The notes: generated by a model not told the origin, from the sequence alone. A stretch of DNA of 64,000 nt from Saccharospirillum sp965652395 (GCA_965652395.1 CBFGUW010000004.1:100648-164647), one strand, 5' to 3'. Positions 1 through 9,188 are shown, counted from the first letter of the stretch. A program made the numbers and translations.

Positions 1-606
1 GCTCGCCATTGTGCTCTTTTTCATTACCGGCCCTTTGCCGAAGTACCGCAACAAAACGACGGCTGGCGCCAATTTGACCACAATGGCTTGACCATTCAGG
101 CATTGCCGGGTGTATTCAGCCAGCAGAAACTCGACCGGGGAACAGCCCTACTCCTCGATACATTGCCCGAGCTGAAGGGATTTGTGTTGGAATTCGGTTG
201 TGGCAGCGGCGTATTGGCCGCTGAGGTTCTAAGACGATCACCCGAGGCATCCTTAACCGCCGTCGACATTGACTGGCTGGCCGTACAGTCCACCCAACGC
301 ACCTTGACCGAGGCCGGTTTCGGTGAACGCAGCCGGGTCCTCTGGTCGGATGGTCTGGCGGAAGTTCCGCAGCAACGGTTCGACGTCATCATTACCAACC
401 CGCCCTTCCATGCCGGCATTAAAACCCACTATGAGCCCAGTGAACGTTTCTTTGCGGAATGCGATAAATGGTTAAGACCGGGCGGCGAACTGTGGTGGGT
501 AGCCAACGATTTTCTGGATTACCAATCAACTCTAGGGGCGGGTTTCCGCTTTTGTGACGAAAAGCGCCATCATCAGGGGTTCCGGATATTCCGGGCGCGG
601 CGATAA
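1..606 (+). CDS. rsmC: RsmC, 16S rRNA G1207 N2-methyltransferase (5' partial)
   Basis: The frame is open from the first base, so the N-terminal part lies outside the window. What remains is the C-terminal SAM-dependent methyltransferase domain of the RsmC/RsmD small-methyltransferase type. It contains the entry motif LPGVFS, the glycine-rich SAM-binding loop EFGCGSGVLA and the catalytic NPPF motif followed by HAGI, all in the order and spacing known for RsmC. The family methylates G1207 of 16S rRNA in the 30S subunit. The first in-frame ATG (position 88) lies inside the conserved domain and is not the true start. The gene converges on the response-regulator gene, with 19 bp between the stops. 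Confidence 0.88.
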   Translation, partial: ARHCALFHYRPFAEVPQQNDGWRQFDHNGLTIQALPGVFSQQKLDRGTALLLDTLPELKGFVLEFGCGSGVLAAEVLRRSPEASLTAVDIDWLAVQSTQRTLTEAGFGERSRVLWSDGLAEVPQQRFDVIITNPPFHAGIKTHYEPSERFFAECDKWLRPGGELWWVANDFLDYQSTLGAGFRFCDEKRHHQGFRIFRARR

Positions 607-625
607 CGCTTATCGATCTGCCGCA

Positions 626-1339
626 TCAGTGTTTGGACAGATCGCCCACGAAAAGATAGCCCTTGCTGCGCACCGTTTTAATGCGCCGTGGGTGAACAGG
701 GTCGTCCCCGACCTTGGGCCGAATACGGGAAACGCGAACATCGACGGATCTGTCCTGTCCGTCGTATTCGATCCCGCGCAGCCGACTGAAGATTTCCTCA
801 CGCGTCAGAATCTGTCCCGCATGGCTTGAAAGCAACCACAGCAAGTCGAATTCGGCGCTGGTCAGTTCAATCGGCGAGTTGTCGAGCCAGGCTTCACGCA
901 TGGTGTTGTCGATAATCAGATCGCCGAACTCCAACCGCTCGGTCGTGCGTCGAATTTCGGATTTACGGCCATGTTCGCCGCGCCGGAGAATGGCTTGGCA
1001 ACGCGCGAGAATCAGTCTTAGGGAACTGTCCTTGATGATGTAGTCGTCCGCGCCCATGTCGAGCCCAAGCACTTGATCCAACTCGTCAGGACGATGGCTC
1101 AGCAAGATGACGTTGCCGTTATAGTCTTTCCGGGACAGCTTACAGATGGTCAGGCCGCTTTCACCTTCGAGGTCGACCTCCAGCAACACCACATCGGGTT
1201 GCTCTTCGCGAATGCGTCTAAGGGCCTGAGAGGATTCAGGCTCGACTTCAACCTCATATTCGTTGCTGACCAGGTAATCCCGCAGCCGACGCGCGTAATC
1301 AAGGTTGTCGTCTATGATCAGAAAGCGCTTTTTGGTCAT
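626..1339 (-). CDS. OmpR/PhoB-family response regulator with Glu at the phospho-acceptor position
   Basis: The product is about 237 aa: an N-terminal receiver domain (residues 1-120) and a C-terminal winged-helix DNA-binding domain ending in the typical RSKGYLF strand. The acidic pocket D10/D11, S81 and the conserved lysine K103 are present. The residue that normally accepts phosphate (PDVVLLD) is glutamate here (E54, codon GAG), which in many receivers mimics the active state. ATG at 1339 is preferred over the upstream GTG at 1360 because the receiver domain begins directly after it. No histidine kinase gene lies next to it, so it looks like an orphan, possibly phosphorylation-independent, regulator. 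Targets are unknown. Confidence 0.85.
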   Translation of the reverse strand: MTKKRFLIIDDNLDYARRLRDYLVSNEYEVEVEPESSQALRRIREEQPDVVLLEVDLEGESGLTICKLSRKDYNGNVILLSHRPDELDQVLGLDMGADDYIIKDSSLRLILARCQAILRRGEHGRKSEIRRTTERLEFGDLIIDNTMREAWLDNSPIELTSAEFDLLWLLSSHAGQILTREEIFSRLRGIEYDGQDRSVDVRVSRIRPKVGDDPVHPRRIKTVRSKGYLFVGDLSKH

Positions 1340-1543
1340 CGTATCTGCTCGATATCCCACAGAAAACTGACTCCGTCGGCTGACATGATTGCAAGTGATC
1401 CCGAATACTCTGTGTCACGAGTAACCGCAAGGACCGACCTTGGCAAGATCAGCCGCCATAACGTTGATCACTGACCTGCCGGAAAACAATACCGGGCGAA
1501 GCCTGCCTTGGGTAACAAAGGGTACCAGTGACAGAATGCCCCG

Positions 1544-1567
1544 GTTACCAGCTGTTACAACCTTTAC
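1544..1567. promoter_or_regulatory. Spaced direct repeats upstream of the response-regulator gene
   Basis: GTTAC occurs at 1544-1548 and again at 1554-1558, and TTTAC follows at 1563-1567. The roughly 10-bp spacing is about one helical turn, the layout often bound by OmpR/PhoB-type dimers. The repeats lie about 200 bp upstream of the regulator start in the 295-bp gap between upp and the regulator gene. Autoregulation is only inferred; the repeats are short and could be chance. Nothing else was recognised in this gap. Confidence 0.25.
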
Positions 1568-1634
1568 TTTAGACCTTATTTGTAACTTTGCAGCAAATTT
1601 ACCGGTTAATGACCTCTAAATGCCCAGGAAGCCC

Positions 1635-2264
1635 TTAGCGGGTGCCGAAAATGCGGTCACCGGCGTCACCCAGGCCGGGGATGATGTATCCCTGTTCATT
1701 CAGACGGTCATCGATGGATGCCACATAAATCTCGATGTCGGGATGCACCTTGGTGACCGCCTCAATACCTTCGGGGGCCGCGACGAGGAACAGCCCGAGA
1801 ATTCTCTGGCAACCCTTTTGCTTGAGCAAATCTATGGTGGCGATAAGAGTTCCACCCGTGGCCAGCATGGGGTCGACAATCAAAGCGGTGCGGTCTTCAA
1901 CATCCTCGATCACCTTGTCGAAATAAGGAACGGGTTCCAACGTTTCCTCGTCCCGATACAGGCCCACCACACTGACCTTGGCATTGGGAATCAATTGCAT
2001 GACACCGTCGAGCATTCCCAAACCGGCCCGCAAAATCGGTACCACAGTGATTTTTTTGCCTTTGATGCGCTGTACGGTAAGTGTCGCCCCCGTCCAGCTC
2101 TCTATTTCGACACTTTCGGTGGCCAGAGTCCGACCGGCTTCATAGGTCAATAAATTACCCACTTCACCAGCCAATTCGCGAAAATGCTTGGTGCTGGTAC
2201 CCACTTCGCGCATTAAACCCAGCTTGTGCTGAATCAGGGGGTGCTTAATTTCGTGAACAGCCAT
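1635..2264 (-). CDS. upp: Upp, uracil phosphoribosyltransferase
   Basis: This 209-aa protein has the full length of Upp, which converts uracil and PRPP to UMP in the cytoplasmic pyrimidine salvage pathway. The PRPP-binding loop ALIVDPMLATGGT and the uracil-binding C-terminal GDAGDR motif are visible. The ATG at 2264 has a GAGG ribosome site eight bases upstream that overlaps the jetD stop codon, so translation is probably coupled to the Wadjet operon. Only nine bases separate the two genes, which leaves no room for an intergenic promoter. A promoter inside jetD cannot be excluded by eye. Confidence 0.96.
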   Translation of the reverse strand: MAVHEIKHPLIQHKLGLMREVGTSTKHFRELAGEVGNLLTYEAGRTLATESVEIESWTGATLTVQRIKGKKITVVPILRAGLGMLDGVMQLIPNAKVSVVGLYRDEETLEPVPYFDKVIEDVEDRTALIVDPMLATGGTLIATIDLLKQKGCQRILGLFLVAAPEGIEAVTKVHPDIEIYVASIDDRLNEQGYIIPGLGDAGDRIFGTR

Positions 2265-2273
2265 TTGGCGTCC

Positions 2274-3350
2274 TCATTCTGGTAGTTCGGGTAAGGTTAA
2301 AACAGCTTCCTGATGTAAAAAACCTGATTTGGGCCAATCTTCCGGATTTGCAGAGGATGGATCAACCGGGGCCTCGGCGATAAAACGATCTCTGATTTCC
2401 CGCATGGACCGGTAAGCGGCCTCCCACAACATCAGTTCGGGCAGATGGGCCTGCAGCCTTCTGAATATTCGGATCCCCTCATCATCCAGGTCGCCCCAAT
2501 AGATAAGCGGAAAATCGGGCTTTCCCGCGTTGAACCAATAACGCTCGAAACGCTCAATGTCATCGCGAGATGTCGCCGCCGTATAACCGAAGCAACTGAC
2601 CTCCGCATCCCGTAGATTTCTCGAAGCGCCACGGTTTCCCGCGGTAAATACGAAACCGTAGCGATGTCCGTAAGCTTTAACCAGCTTAAGGTAGGTGTCC
2701 TGGTTCTCGATCAAGGCTATGCCGGGAAAACCGGCGGGCAGGTGCGCATGCAGCAACACGCCCCGTTCCATCGGTTCCCATCGGAGCTGTTCCCCCATTC
2801 CCTGAACCCAGTTTTGCAGAGAGGGCTGACTTTCCAAGGCTTTGGCATCGTTGAAGAGGTTGGCACCCAGTTGCTGCCAGCTGTATTGGTGGCCGGGCTT
2901 CAATTCTTGCGCAGTCACCAAAACACGCTCCCAATCACGGTGCATTTGTTGGATTCGCGGGGGTGGGTTCCGAGCAAGCCAGACTGCAAAGTCAGGCGTT
3001 AGAGGAAGCGCCTCTATACGCGCCTCCCAAGTGGACAGAAATACTTCGTACGTATCACCGGGGAGCTCAGCCGAGAGAGGCCCGGACTGTGCTTTGGTGA
3101 CTGTAAGCCAGGCCCCCTCCAAAATATCGGACTCGGGAGTCTTGATACTTAACCAACCGCTGCGCTCCATGGCGTAAAAACGCTCCAACCAGAGGTCTTG
3201 GTCGTCCAGGCCGGGCTTTATGCCCAAACCGGCCAACCGTTTTCTGGTCAACCGATTGGCAGCATGCCCTTTGAGCTTTGCATCATCAACCAGCTTGCGC
3301 AGCATTTTTTCCAATGCCGGGGCCTGTAGGCAAAGCTCGCTTAAGTTCAC
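2274..3350 (-). CDS. jetD: JetD, TOPRIM nuclease subunit of a Wadjet system
   Basis: This 358-aa protein matches the JetD/MksG family (DUF3322-DUF2220 type), the DNA-cleaving subunit of Wadjet anti-plasmid systems. The TOPRIM acidic motif DLDDEG is at residues 287-292 after a hydrophobic strand. The upstream glutamate motif (ALIENQDTY) and the C-terminal HQEA segment fit the family. The N-terminal half is the helical arm region that contacts the SMC complex. The gene overlaps the jetC stop by 4 bp (ATGA), so translation is coupled. All TOPRIM acidic residues look intact, which suggests an active nuclease. Assignment rests on motif and operon context together. Confidence 0.93.
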   Translation of the reverse strand: MNLSELCLQAPALEKMLRKLVDDAKLKGHAANRLTRKRLAGLGIKPGLDDQDLWLERFYAMERSGWLSIKTPESDILEGAWLTVTKAQSGPLSAELPGDTYEVFLSTWEARIEALPLTPDFAVWLARNPPPRIQQMHRDWERVLVTAQELKPGHQYSWQQLGANLFNDAKALESQPSLQNWVQGMGEQLRWEPMERGVLLHAHLPAGFPGIALIENQDTYLKLVKAYGHRYGFVFTAGNRGASRNLRDAEVSCFGYTAATSRDDIERFERYWFNAGKPDFPLIYWGDLDDEGIRIFRRLQAHLPELMLWEAAYRSMREIRDRFIAEAPVDPSSANPEDWPKSGFLHQEAVLTLPELPE

Positions 3351-6300
3351 TGGATGTCCGCCATGAAATCAAGTTCGGCCTGTTGACGAATCACTTTGCG
3401 GTGGTTGGCCCACAGCGTTTTGATCTTGTCCTGGTTGCATTTCTGCCGATCCACCAGCACCCGGGTCTGGAGTTCGCCCGTTCGTTTTCCTCCGGCCAAC
3501 GGCACTTTCGAGAAAACGAACTGGTTGGAGATCATATCCATGAAGGGACCGGATTTACTGGTCGGCATGATGAACAGCAATTGCAGACCCAAGGCTTCGG
3601 TAAGGTACCGAATCACCTCTTTGGAGCGGGTTTCGTCCATTTTTGAGAAGGCTTCGTCGACCAGCACCATACGCAGGTGACTGTCGCCTTCATTAAAGCG
3701 AAACGCCGAGGTGATGGCCGCGGACCGAATAATGTAGGCCGGTGTTTCCAACTGGCCACCCGAGCCTGTGCCATATTGACTCAGCGCAATCGGCTGCTTG
3801 CCTTCGGGCTGTTTGTAAATTTCATAGTTCCGATAATTGCGGTAGTCTGAGATCCGCTCAAGTTCACGCAGTGCTTTTTGCTCGTCGTCGTCCAGCAGCA
3901 TATCCATCAACTGATCACGCACCCGGGCCGAACGTTCACTAAGTTGCGTATCGAACAGAGTCTGCCCTTCGCCCAATGAGGGGCTTTTAATGACTTCGTC
4001 GAAAAAGTGCCAGTACTCGCGGTATTCCGGCACCCAATCCCAATCGAACCAATAACGCTCCTGATCCGCCCCGAACCGGTGGTGTTCCAGCTCCTTGTTG
4101 AGATCCTCCAGCACGCGTTTACCATCGTTGATAGATTGATAAATCGCGTGGCAAAGGTTGGTCACGAACGCATTGTTGAAGCTTTCCTTCAGGGCTTTGA
4201 GGTTATCGACCTTCTCGACCAGAATGTTGTTTTTCAACCGGTTGTGCACCTGATCGACCTGCCGACGCAACGATACGATGCCACGGAAGAAATCGGCACT
4301 GTGCAGGGCGCTGTAATTGAGATCCAGTGCGATGGCATCCTGCGGCTGGCAGTCCTGGTTGTGGTCTTTGAGCAGCAGTTCCAGTTCGTGGGCTCTGGCG
4401 TTCAATTCCGCTTCGAGCGATTTACGCAGATTTTCCTGTGTATCGGGGTCGGCCGTGGCGGCGTTTTCGTCAGCCTCCAGCAGACTTTTTTCCACATCGA
4501 AATCAGGCCAGGCGGACACGATATCCCGCAGGTAACTCTCTTTCTTTTCGCTGCGGGCTTCGGTTTCCTCCTGCTGATCGCTCAGTATCTGACACTGACG
4601 GGACAGCGTTTCGATCCGCTCGCCGAGACTGCCCCGGCGCTCAACCAGCTCGCGAATGCGGGCTTCCAATTCTTTCAACTGGCGGTTTACGGTCTGGTAT
4701 TCCGCCTCAAGATCGGCCGCATTGCTCAGATCCAGGGCGGCGAGCGCCTGCTCAGCGGTTCTTAGCGTGCGTTGCTGTTCCAGCATATCCCGTATCAGGT
4801 CCGCGTGGCGCAAGTGCCCTAATTGGTTCACCGACCGATACAACTCACGGACTTCTTCAGCCTGGGCCTGTAAATCGTTGGCCTGACCGGCCAGCGCCAT
4901 CAATTCCTCTTTCTTGGCGGCCAAGGCCCGTTCGCGGGCGCCCTGACCAAACACCAGTTCGGAAATGGGCATGTCGCAGCGATACATTGCATAAGCGCCA
5001 CTGCCAAGGCCGTTACGGGTCACCCCCCGGCGGGTACGGGTGAGCGCCTGAGCGTCTTCGCACTGTTCGACCAGACCATAGCTGGCGGTCAAATAAGCCC
5101 GGGCAACAGAGTGGTCGAAGGCCATCAAATGGATGATGGAGTTGTGTGGCAATTTAATACGGTCGGCATCCTGACGGGCTTTGCTGCCCTGAATAACCCG
5201 GGCACGGTTTTCCTTCGGCAGATTCCGCACCGTTTGAATGGCTTCGGCTTCAAACTCCGGTTCGACCAGAATGGCGAACCTCGCCCCGCCGATATACCCC
5301 TCAAGCGCGGATTGCCATTCAGGGTCCTTAATCTCAACGTGATCACACAATACGCGCGGGTCCGCTTCCGGCCACTCCCGGCGTATGGCTTCCAAGGCGG
5401 CGCGAACATGGGGCGGGTAGTTCAGACGTTGCCCTTCCAGGCTGTCGATATCCTGCTGTTTGCGCTGCAATGTCTGGCGAACCTGAGCGAGGCGCTGCTC
5501 CCGCCGATCCTGCAGGCGCTGCAATTGGTCTCTGAGGCTCACGCCGGACGAGGTGCGCTCTTCGTTGAACCAGGCATCACGCCAGTGGTTCAACGCGCTT
5601 TGCTGGGCGACCACCTCGTCCAGGTGTTGTTCCAGGGGGGCGATATCGATCCAGTCCTGGTTGAGCAGCGACCGGAAATCCACCGGGCTGGCATTATGTT
5701 GCAACACGGTTTTCGCCAATTGGCCCAGCGCTTTGTCAGCCATGTCCGGCAGGTCGGTTGCCAGACTGGTTCTGAGTAATGCCTGTTGAATGTACTCACT
5801 GGCGTTCAGACTGCGCTGCAGGGCTTCATCCTGCTTCAATAAGGGTTCGGCCAGGTCGGTAAGGCCCTGCTTGCATGCCTCGATGGTGCGCTCGAACCGG
5901 TCTTTGTCCTGCAGGGCATCGATACCGCGACGCTGGGCTTCGAGGGAAATCAGTTGTTCGTGGGCTTGGTCCTTGCGCTGCTCGGCGACTTCGATTTCAC
6001 CGTGAACCGCGTCGCGTTGTTGCAGCAAGGATTGCTGCTCGTTCTTGGCCTGAAGGTATTTTTTCTGGTCGCGCAGGAAGCGTGCCTTGGCGGCGACATA
6101 ATCCGCCACGTTGTAATCGATCCACTGGTTGATGTAGTGGTCGGCCTGTTGGCGCCCATTCACCAACCGGTCGATGGTCAGCTTCAGGCGGTTCGCTTCG
6201 GATTCCATGCCGCTGATGGTTTTCATTAAGTCGGAAACCGTGCGAATGGCTTCACCCAGGTCTTTTTGTTCGAGAATTTCCTGACCGACAAAGGCGTTGA

Positions 6301-6976
6301 TGCCCCGTACCGGTTTATAGGCCATGAATCGGGAAAAGGCTCGGGCCGCATTCATCGCTTCGCGTTCGCTGACGGCGTCAGTTCGTCCCCGAATGGCGGC
6401 GTAAAAACGACGCAGGTATTGTTTTTTGGTGTCGTATTTTTCGACTTCCAATCCACGGGCTTTCAAACGCGGCACCACTTTTTCAAGCGTCACCACCTGT
6501 CTGCCCTCGTCGGACTCCATTACAAAGTCGGACTGGCCGAGCTCTTCTCCTGGGGCGATCATGTAGATCACATCGCCAAGACGGGCTATGGCTTGACTGC
6601 CGGCTTTATCGAGATAGGCACTGATGCCGATGACGGCAGTGAATGGCTCCGCCGGTTCACCTTGAGTCGGATGGAATACAGCTGCCAGATACCCCACAGC
6701 CCCGTCGGGGCGTGCGTATGAGCCGTCATCGCAACCCAATACATAGGACGCTAGAGTCCGCACTTGCTTGCCACGGCCACGCTGAGTGGCTTCGTCCTGG
6801 CCGGGGTTGAAGTGAAAGAGGGTGTCGTGGGCGGCGGTCATGATGGTTTGCAACGCATCAGCCGCCGTGGTTTTACCGGAACCGTTGCCACCACTGAGCA
6901 GATTGATAGGCCCGAAATCGAATTCCAGCAGTGGGATATTGCCCCAGTTCACATAGATGAATTTTTTCAGAAACAT
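3347..6976 (-). CDS. jetC: JetC, SMC/MukB-like ATPase of a Wadjet system
   Basis: The 1209-aa protein has a split ABC ATPase head. Walker A (GGNGSGKTT, residues 29-37) is at the N terminus; the SGGQLE signature (about residue 1073) and Walker B VLVDEAFSKMDE (about residue 1100) are near the C terminus. The long heptad-rich region between them is the coiled coil and hinge. This is the architecture of MukB/MksB. Paired with JetA, JetB and JetD it forms the loop-extruding motor that detects small circular DNA and presents it for cleavage. The ATG lies three bases after the jetB stop. No frameshift is evident, so the motor appears complete. Confidence 0.95.
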   Translation of the reverse strand: MFLKKFIYVNWGNIPLLEFDFGPINLLSGGNGSGKTTAADALQTIMTAAHDTLFHFNPGQDEATQRGRGKQVRTLASYVLGCDDGSYARPDGAVGYLAAVFHPTQGEPAEPFTAVIGISAYLDKAGSQAIARLGDVIYMIAPGEELGQSDFVMESDEGRQVVTLEKVVPRLKARGLEVEKYDTKKQYLRRFYAAIRGRTDAVSEREAMNAARAFSRFMAYKPVRGINAFVGQEILEQKDLGEAIRTVSDLMKTISGMESEANRLKLTIDRLVNGRQQADHYINQWIDYNVADYVAAKARFLRDQKKYLQAKNEQQSLLQQRDAVHGEIEVAEQRKDQAHEQLISLEAQRRGIDALQDKDRFERTIEACKQGLTDLAEPLLKQDEALQRSLNASEYIQQALLRTSLATDLPDMADKALGQLAKTVLQHNASPVDFRSLLNQDWIDIAPLEQHLDEVVAQQSALNHWRDAWFNEERTSSGVSLRDQLQRLQDRREQRLAQVRQTLQRKQQDIDSLEGQRLNYPPHVRAALEAIRREWPEADPRVLCDHVEIKDPEWQSALEGYIGGARFAILVEPEFEAEAIQTVRNLPKENRARVIQGSKARQDADRIKLPHNSIIHLMAFDHSVARAYLTASYGLVEQCEDAQALTRTRRGVTRNGLGSGAYAMYRCDMPISELVFGQGARERALAAKKEELMALAGQANDLQAQAEEVRELYRSVNQLGHLRHADLIRDMLEQQRTLRTAEQALAALDLSNAADLEAEYQTVNRQLKELEARIRELVERRGSLGERIETLSRQCQILSDQQEETEARSEKKESYLRDIVSAWPDFDVEKSLLEADENAATADPDTQENLRKSLEAELNARAHELELLLKDHNQDCQPQDAIALDLNYSALHSADFFRGIVSLRRQVDQVHNRLKNNILVEKVDNLKALKESFNNAFVTNLCHAIYQSINDGKRVLEDLNKELEHHRFGADQERYWFDWDWVPEYREYWHFFDEVIKSPSLGEGQTLFDTQLSERSARVRDQLMDMLLDDDEQKALRELERISDYRNYRNYEIYKQPEGKQPIALSQYGTGSGGQLETPAYIIRSAAITSAFRFNEGDSHLRMVLVDEAFSKMDETRSKEVIRYLTEALGLQLLFIMPTSKSGPFMDMISNQFVFSKVPLAGGKRTGELQTRVLVDRQKCNQDKIKTLWANHRKVIRQQAELDFMADIQ

Positions 6977-6979
6977 GGA

Positions 6980-7729
6980 TCAATCCCGTGAGAAAACAGA
7001 AGCGGTGTCGTCGAGCACCGTCAGACGTGGTTCGGTGGTGTCGGCATCGTTCGGCTCTTCGTCCGGTGCGTCACCCTCCGCTTCCACTTCCTGTGCCGCA
7101 GGCCCGGTGGCCGACAACAACGCTGAAAGCACATCATCAGACACATAACTCATGATCATCGGACGGATGCGAACCCAAAAATCCCCGCTGTCGAGGGCGT
7201 CTTCCTGGCTGACCTGAATCAGCCTGAGCTGTCGCAACCGCCGAAACAGTTGTTTGCGTTCGGTCAGGCCTTCGGGCAGAGATCGCTTCAGTAAATTGCG
7301 CAACGCGATGCTGATGTTTTCCATGGATGCGAGCACACAGCCGTTGTCATCCACCTGACCTTCGCGAAGGGCACGGTCGTACAGGCTGCGCAGCACCAGT
7401 ACCAGGGCGACCTCCTGTTGAGAAAGCCGCACCCGGAAACCACCATTGAAGGGACCTTCGCCGCTGTCATCCAACCCAGGCACTTCGGCTCCCGGCGGAA
7501 ACAGCCGCACATAATTAAAACGCCGGTCGTGCTGCACCTGAATACCGATCAAGCTCAGATAGTCATTGACCTGGCTTTCCAGGCGCAAATACCGGTCATA
7601 CAGCTGTTGTTCAATTTGGCTTTCATCCCGGCAAACCACGCCGTAGTCGAGCAGCCGTATCAGCACTTCGCTGTAGTCGGTACGGCTGAATCCTTCCTGT
7701 TCCAATTGCTGGTCCAACTCATGAAACAT
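6980..7729 (-). CDS. jetB: JetB, MukE/KITE-like subunit of a Wadjet system (DUF4194 type)
   Basis: This 249-aa protein has the size and position of JetB/MksE, the KITE-fold subunit that binds the kleisin JetA and the JetC head. Predicted winged-helix segments fill residues 1-190. The C-terminal tail (from about residue 205) is strongly acidic and likely disordered. The start overlaps the end of jetA by 11 bp and the stop sits three bases before jetC, consistent with one tightly packed transcript. Individual sequence motifs are weak in this family, so the call leans on gene order. Confidence 0.88.
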   Translation of the reverse strand: MFHELDQQLEQEGFSRTDYSEVLIRLLDYGVVCRDESQIEQQLYDRYLRLESQVNDYLSLIGIQVQHDRRFNYVRLFPPGAEVPGLDDSGEGPFNGGFRVRLSQQEVALVLVLRSLYDRALREGQVDDNGCVLASMENISIALRNLLKRSLPEGLTERKQLFRRLRQLRLIQVSQEDALDSGDFWVRIRPMIMSYVSDDVLSALLSATGPAAQEVEAEGDAPDEEPNDADTTEPRLTVLDDTASVFSRD

Positions 7730-9188
7730 GTTCAGACTCCTCGGTCACGGCGGTGTTCGGTACCAGCCGGATGGTAAAGTTGTCGCGTGATTCGAAATAT
7801 TCGGAAGATTCCCCGGCGTTTTTCCATTCAACGATGAAGCGAAAATCCGAGGACAGGGACTGAGCGGTACCCACCTCAATAGCATGGGCGAGGGCTAACA
7901 AATCATCCGCGCTGCGCACGGGCAGATCGGACGTGGTCACCACCTCGCCACGGCTCAATTGACGCACCAGATACTGACGAACCCGGTTATCGTTAATCAA
8001 AAAGGCCTGGTCCAGCACCTGCTGGACGTAGAGCTCTTTACGGGCATCGACATCGAAGTCTTCCTGGTGGTCTTCCGTTACATCCATCGAGAACGACCGG
8101 CGGGTACGCTGGGAATGCATTCTGACCGAGGCCGGGTCGATAAACCCGAAACGCGGCACGGCCATTTGCATACCGGCACGGTCGAGCCCCTGGTTTTGAG
8201 TGTCGGTATCGCACTGGCTGAGTTGCTTGCAGACCTGAACAACGTCGTTGTGTTGCTGGCTGGCAAGGTAACTGATCTGGCGAATAATAATATCGGCCCG
8301 TTTGGTGAACCCCTGCAGGGCACGACGCAGGGCGGGCAGCATAATGTCGCTGGCGGCTTTCAGGCGGTTCTCGATGTTATCGAGCACAGCCCACAGCAGG
8401 CTTTGCCCTTCGCGCGCATGCTCCGGCAGCAACTCGCGCAGGCGTCGTTCTGCGCGGGTTTTGAAGGCTCTGTCCTGGCCCCGAATCAGACGAATGCAGT
8501 GCGCGATGTCGTCCCGGTATTTTTCAACGTTGTCGGCGCTCAGGCGAATGGCCAGGTCGGGCTGGAACCGTTTTTCCATGAAATCGAAAAAGTCCTCACT
8601 GGCGCGCTGCACCAGCACCTGACTTTCCATTTCCCGTACCAGGGCCCGTTTGCGCTCGTCCAGTTCCGCGATCACATCGGTAAAGTCACTGATGATGCGT
8701 TCGGAATATTCCCAGGCATCCAACAGATCGTACACTTCGCCCCGCTCCAGAAACGACTGGAGAGCGTTGCGCACGTTGCGCGTATTACGATGGCGCGTGC
8801 GAATACTGTTAACATCGCTGGCGACGAAAGGCTCGGTAAACTGGCGGCCGATGCGGCTGAAGTTGTAACTACTCAGAAGCGTGGCTTCATCGACCTGTTT
8901 TTCCAGCCAGCCGTGGTCCACCAGTGTATTGAGGGTCCAGACGGCCTGCTCCCGTCCTGTCCGGAAGCGGCTTTCGACCTCCCCTTCGTCGGTGGTCAGC
9001 TCCGGCGCACGGGCCAGAGCCCCTTGGAAGGTGTCGATCAGATCGTCCCGCGACAGAGCGTGGCCGTAGTCCGCACTGGAACTGGTGTAGAGACGCCGAT
9101 AGAGTTCCTTCAGACACTCAACCAACTGCTCACGGTATTTACCCGTCAGCGGTTTGAAGAACTGGCTGCGTTCGTTGTCGAAAAACAT
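7719..9188 (-). CDS. jetA: JetA, kleisin (MukF/MksF-like) subunit of a Wadjet system
   Basis: This 489-aa protein is the first gene of the four-gene operon. The N terminus (MFFDNERSQFFKPL) and a winged-helix region over about residues 1-110 are typical of JetA/MksF. Long helices with heptad character follow, then a C-terminal winged-helix region, as expected for a kleisin that bridges the two JetC heads. The ATG at 9188 is not preceded by a strong Shine-Dalgarno sequence, which may limit expression. The promoter should lie in the 240-bp gap shared with divergent bcp. The subtype within Wadjet I-III was not determined. Confidence 0.9.
   Translation of the reverse strand: MFFDNERSQFFKPLTGKYREQLVECLKELYRRLYTSSSADYGHALSRDDLIDTFQGALARAPELTTDEGEVESRFRTGREQAVWTLNTLVDHGWLEKQVDEATLLSSYNFSRIGRQFTEPFVASDVNSIRTRHRNTRNVRNALQSFLERGEVYDLLDAWEYSERIISDFTDVIAELDERKRALVREMESQVLVQRASEDFFDFMEKRFQPDLAIRLSADNVEKYRDDIAHCIRLIRGQDRAFKTRAERRLRELLPEHAREGQSLLWAVLDNIENRLKAASDIMLPALRRALQGFTKRADIIIRQISYLASQQHNDVVQVCKQLSQCDTDTQNQGLDRAGMQMAVPRFGFIDPASVRMHSQRTRRSFSMDVTEDHQEDFDVDARKELYVQQVLDQAFLINDNRVRQYLVRQLSRGEVVTTSDLPVRSADDLLALAHAIEVGTAQSLSSDFRFIVEWKNAGESSEYFESRDNFTIRLVPNTAVTEESEHVS

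Noticed and set aside
2274..9188. The four-gene SMC operon as the chromosomal MukBEF condensin
   Set aside because: A fourth gene with a TOPRIM nuclease motif is part of the operon and the order is A-B-C-D; housekeeping MukBEF lacks this subunit.
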